Shown: one piece after another, positions 62,401 to 64,000 of the stretch
Position numbering within the stretch: position 1 is the stretch's first letter
Layout of the letters: every line of letters starts with the position of its first letter
From: Elysia chlorotica
Lineage: Eukaryota; Mollusca; Gastropoda; Plakobranchidae
Direction: 5' to 3'
Assembly: GCA_003991915.1 (NCBI GenBank)
Contig: RQTK01000150.1
Coordinates: 194,722 to 258,721, forward strand
DNA: 64,000 bases
Translations under genes and position numbers: made by a program
Notes under the pieces: generated by a model
Told to the model about the DNA's origin: nothing
Seen by the model: only the letters and a program-made list of their open reading frames with translations
Database searches by the model: none

Positions 62401-63851
62401 TGTTGTTGTTGTTATTAGTCCAGTAGCCTCTGAGCTTGCGCTCTTTTGCCTAGGGCCATGAAGAAAAAGGCAGCAGTTCTCTGTAGCTGCGCTGAGGTGG
62501 AATATAAAGCCGTTTGTAGGTCAGGTCTCATAGGGAGGAAATGTTGTCTTTGTTGGCTAAGATTGGGGCATTGGAACAGTGTGTGTTCCACGGTCTCCAA
62601 ACTGTCATCACACAAAGGACAAAGTGGTGTGTGTTCTGCGTTGAATCTGTTCAGGTGAAAGTTGAGGGGGATGTGTTGCGTTCTCAGGCGAAAAATAGCA
62701 CATTGCTCTTTCCTCTGAAGAAGGTATATAGGATCATGAAGTTTAACTGTATTTTGGTACTTGAACACAATTCTACCGGTTGTCCCCCTTGCCCATTGGT
62801 TCATCCATTCTTCTTTAAAATTTTGACGGATAATTCTTTTAGCTGTTTGGTAGGTTGTTTTTACTAGCGGTTGTTGCATAGCACATTTTTTAGCAAGTCT
62901 ATCAGCCTTTTCATTTCCTGGTAAATTGATATGGCTTGGAATCCACTGACAAACAAAACGAAATGGGATATTTATTGAGAATGCTATTAATTTCTAGAAG
63001 TATGTCAAGTGTTTCTGAAGAGTTTTGTGTAGTTTCCAGGGATTCTAGGGCCGCTTTTGAGTCTGTGAAAAGAACTGTATGTGTTGCCAGGGATGGATTT
63101 CTATGAAAAGTTTCATTTAAAGTAAGTAGGGCTGCATGAATGCCATTAAGTTAAGCCTCATAGTTAGAGCATGTATCACCAAAAGCAGAAAAAAGCTCTT
63201 TAGAAAAAACATCAGGAAAACAAATAAAAACAAAAAATCCAGCATTTACAGTGGCTTTAAAGGCAGACACATCTGTATAAATGTGAATCCAATCTTGAGG
63301 GTAGCTGTCAATAGTTCTCTCAGCTGTTCTTTTTAGTTCATATAATCTGTTTGCTTGGTAACATTTTCGTCTATTAGATTAAGTTTTATTTCTGGGCATA
63401 GAAGTGGTATGTGAGGTGGTATTTTCATCACTCTTTCTGTTAGGGCTCTTGTTTCAGGAAGATGGCATTTCTTTCTTAATTCTTGTGTCTTGTGCAAAAT
63501 AGATTGGTGTTTAAGCCTGCTTTTCCCTTTCCAGTTTTCAACAAGTTTTTTTGTTGCATTATTATTTGGCAGTCTAAGACATCTCTCCGTGAGTTCTAAT
63601 GCTGCCTTTTCTCTACGTAAACTCAAGGGTTCAAGATTGGCTTGGATTTCACATGCTGCTGTTGGAGTTGATCTCATTCCTCCACAAATAAAACGAAGTG
63701 CTTGGCTTTGGATGCGGTCTATTTCTGTGTTTGTTGATTGGCTGCTTGAAATTAGTAATGATTGGTTGTAATCTAGTACAGACCTGATATATCCGATATA
63801 AAGGGTTCTTAGGGTTCGCATGTCGGAGTCAAAATATTTTATAGTCAGCAA
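62400..63851 (-). mobile_element. I-type LINE fragment: RT C-terminus, RNase H, zinc cluster
   Basis: Read from 63851 downward. RT end: LRTLYIGYIRSVLDYN, QALRFICGGMRSTPTAACEI, LRREKAALELTERC. RNase H from about 63310: WIHIYTDVSAFKATVNAGF (first Asp), YEA (Glu region), LFTDSKAALESLE (Asp), then in the next frame WIPSHINLPGNEKADRLAKK (His and last Asp). Then CPLCDDSLETVEHTLFQCP, the CC-H-C cluster, to the end at LLD and stop, and a (CAA)n-type tail at 62414-62400. Damage: a stop after YEA near 63155 and a frame change near 62950; otherwise well kept. It lacks ORF1, endonuclease and the RT catalytic core. RT followed by RNase H marks the I superclade (I/Nimb-like). Confidence 0.88.
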
Positions 63852-64000
63852 TCACTTTTGTTAACTTGTGAAAGAGAAAAACTGCCGATTTACCCTCAGT
63901 CTGTCTTATGCTATGAAGACTAATGGCTGGCTTTTTTATCAGCTGTCAATCATAATCAGAGCATGGATATATAGACTCGTCTCAGTCAATTTAATTACAT

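Overview
The window looks like a piece of an animal nuclear genome, most likely a mollusc and plausibly a heterobranch gastropod. The basis is long GT-AG introns, animal gene content, tRNA-derived SINEs, CR1/L2-type and I-type LINE remnants, piggyBac-type pieces, and very dense runs of the hexamer TCTAGA/AGATCT. I know those runs from gastropod genomes. The species call is inference; the eukaryotic nature is seen directly.

Three recognisable host genes all read on the minus strand. (1) WDR3 (Utp12/Dip2-type WD40 protein of the small-subunit processome) starts at 17032 and runs leftward off the window start; 12 exons or exon pieces were found between 17032 and 547. (2) A GDAP1-like glutathione-transferase-fold protein has four phase-compatible exons between 33093 and 26989; its first and last exons were not found. 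(3) NPEPL1, a peptidase family M17 aminopeptidase-like protein, has 12 exons from 53098 to 41524 with metal-site and NTDAEGR motifs intact and a clear stop. One microexon of about 29 nt is inferred but not seen. A CpG-rich donor-bearing segment near 55085 may be its 5' untranslated exon.

The intergenic and intronic space is repeat-rich. It holds a LINE 3' end at 25.5-26.3 kb, another at 57.9-58.3 kb, an I-type LINE fragment with an RNase H domain at 62.4-63.85 kb, a decayed piggyBac transposase at 35.8-37.0 kb, a candidate piggyBac-type MITE at 6.63-7.22 kb, SINEs at 50.1 and 52.5 kb, a roughly 270-bp inverted repeat pair at 18.3 and 20.7 kb, two 675-bp direct repeats at 21.8 and 23.1 kb, and several microsatellites.

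The most unusual part is the WDR3 locus. Tandem arrays there sit on exon edges. The exon-3 donor with 50 nt of coding sequence is present nine times at 55-bp spacing. The exon-2 acceptor with about 50 nt of coding sequence is repeated at 115-bp spacing. The exon-8 donor is repeated about eight times. Exon 11 is duplicated whole, in frame, with both splice sites. Exon 10 is squeezed between repeat arrays and lacks its 3' half. Exon 4 lies in a perfect 64-bp fold-back, so most of its codons read on the wrong strand. Either this is a real locus remodelled by junction-anchored tandem duplication, or an assembly that failed on repeats; the two can be told apart with long reads and RNA.
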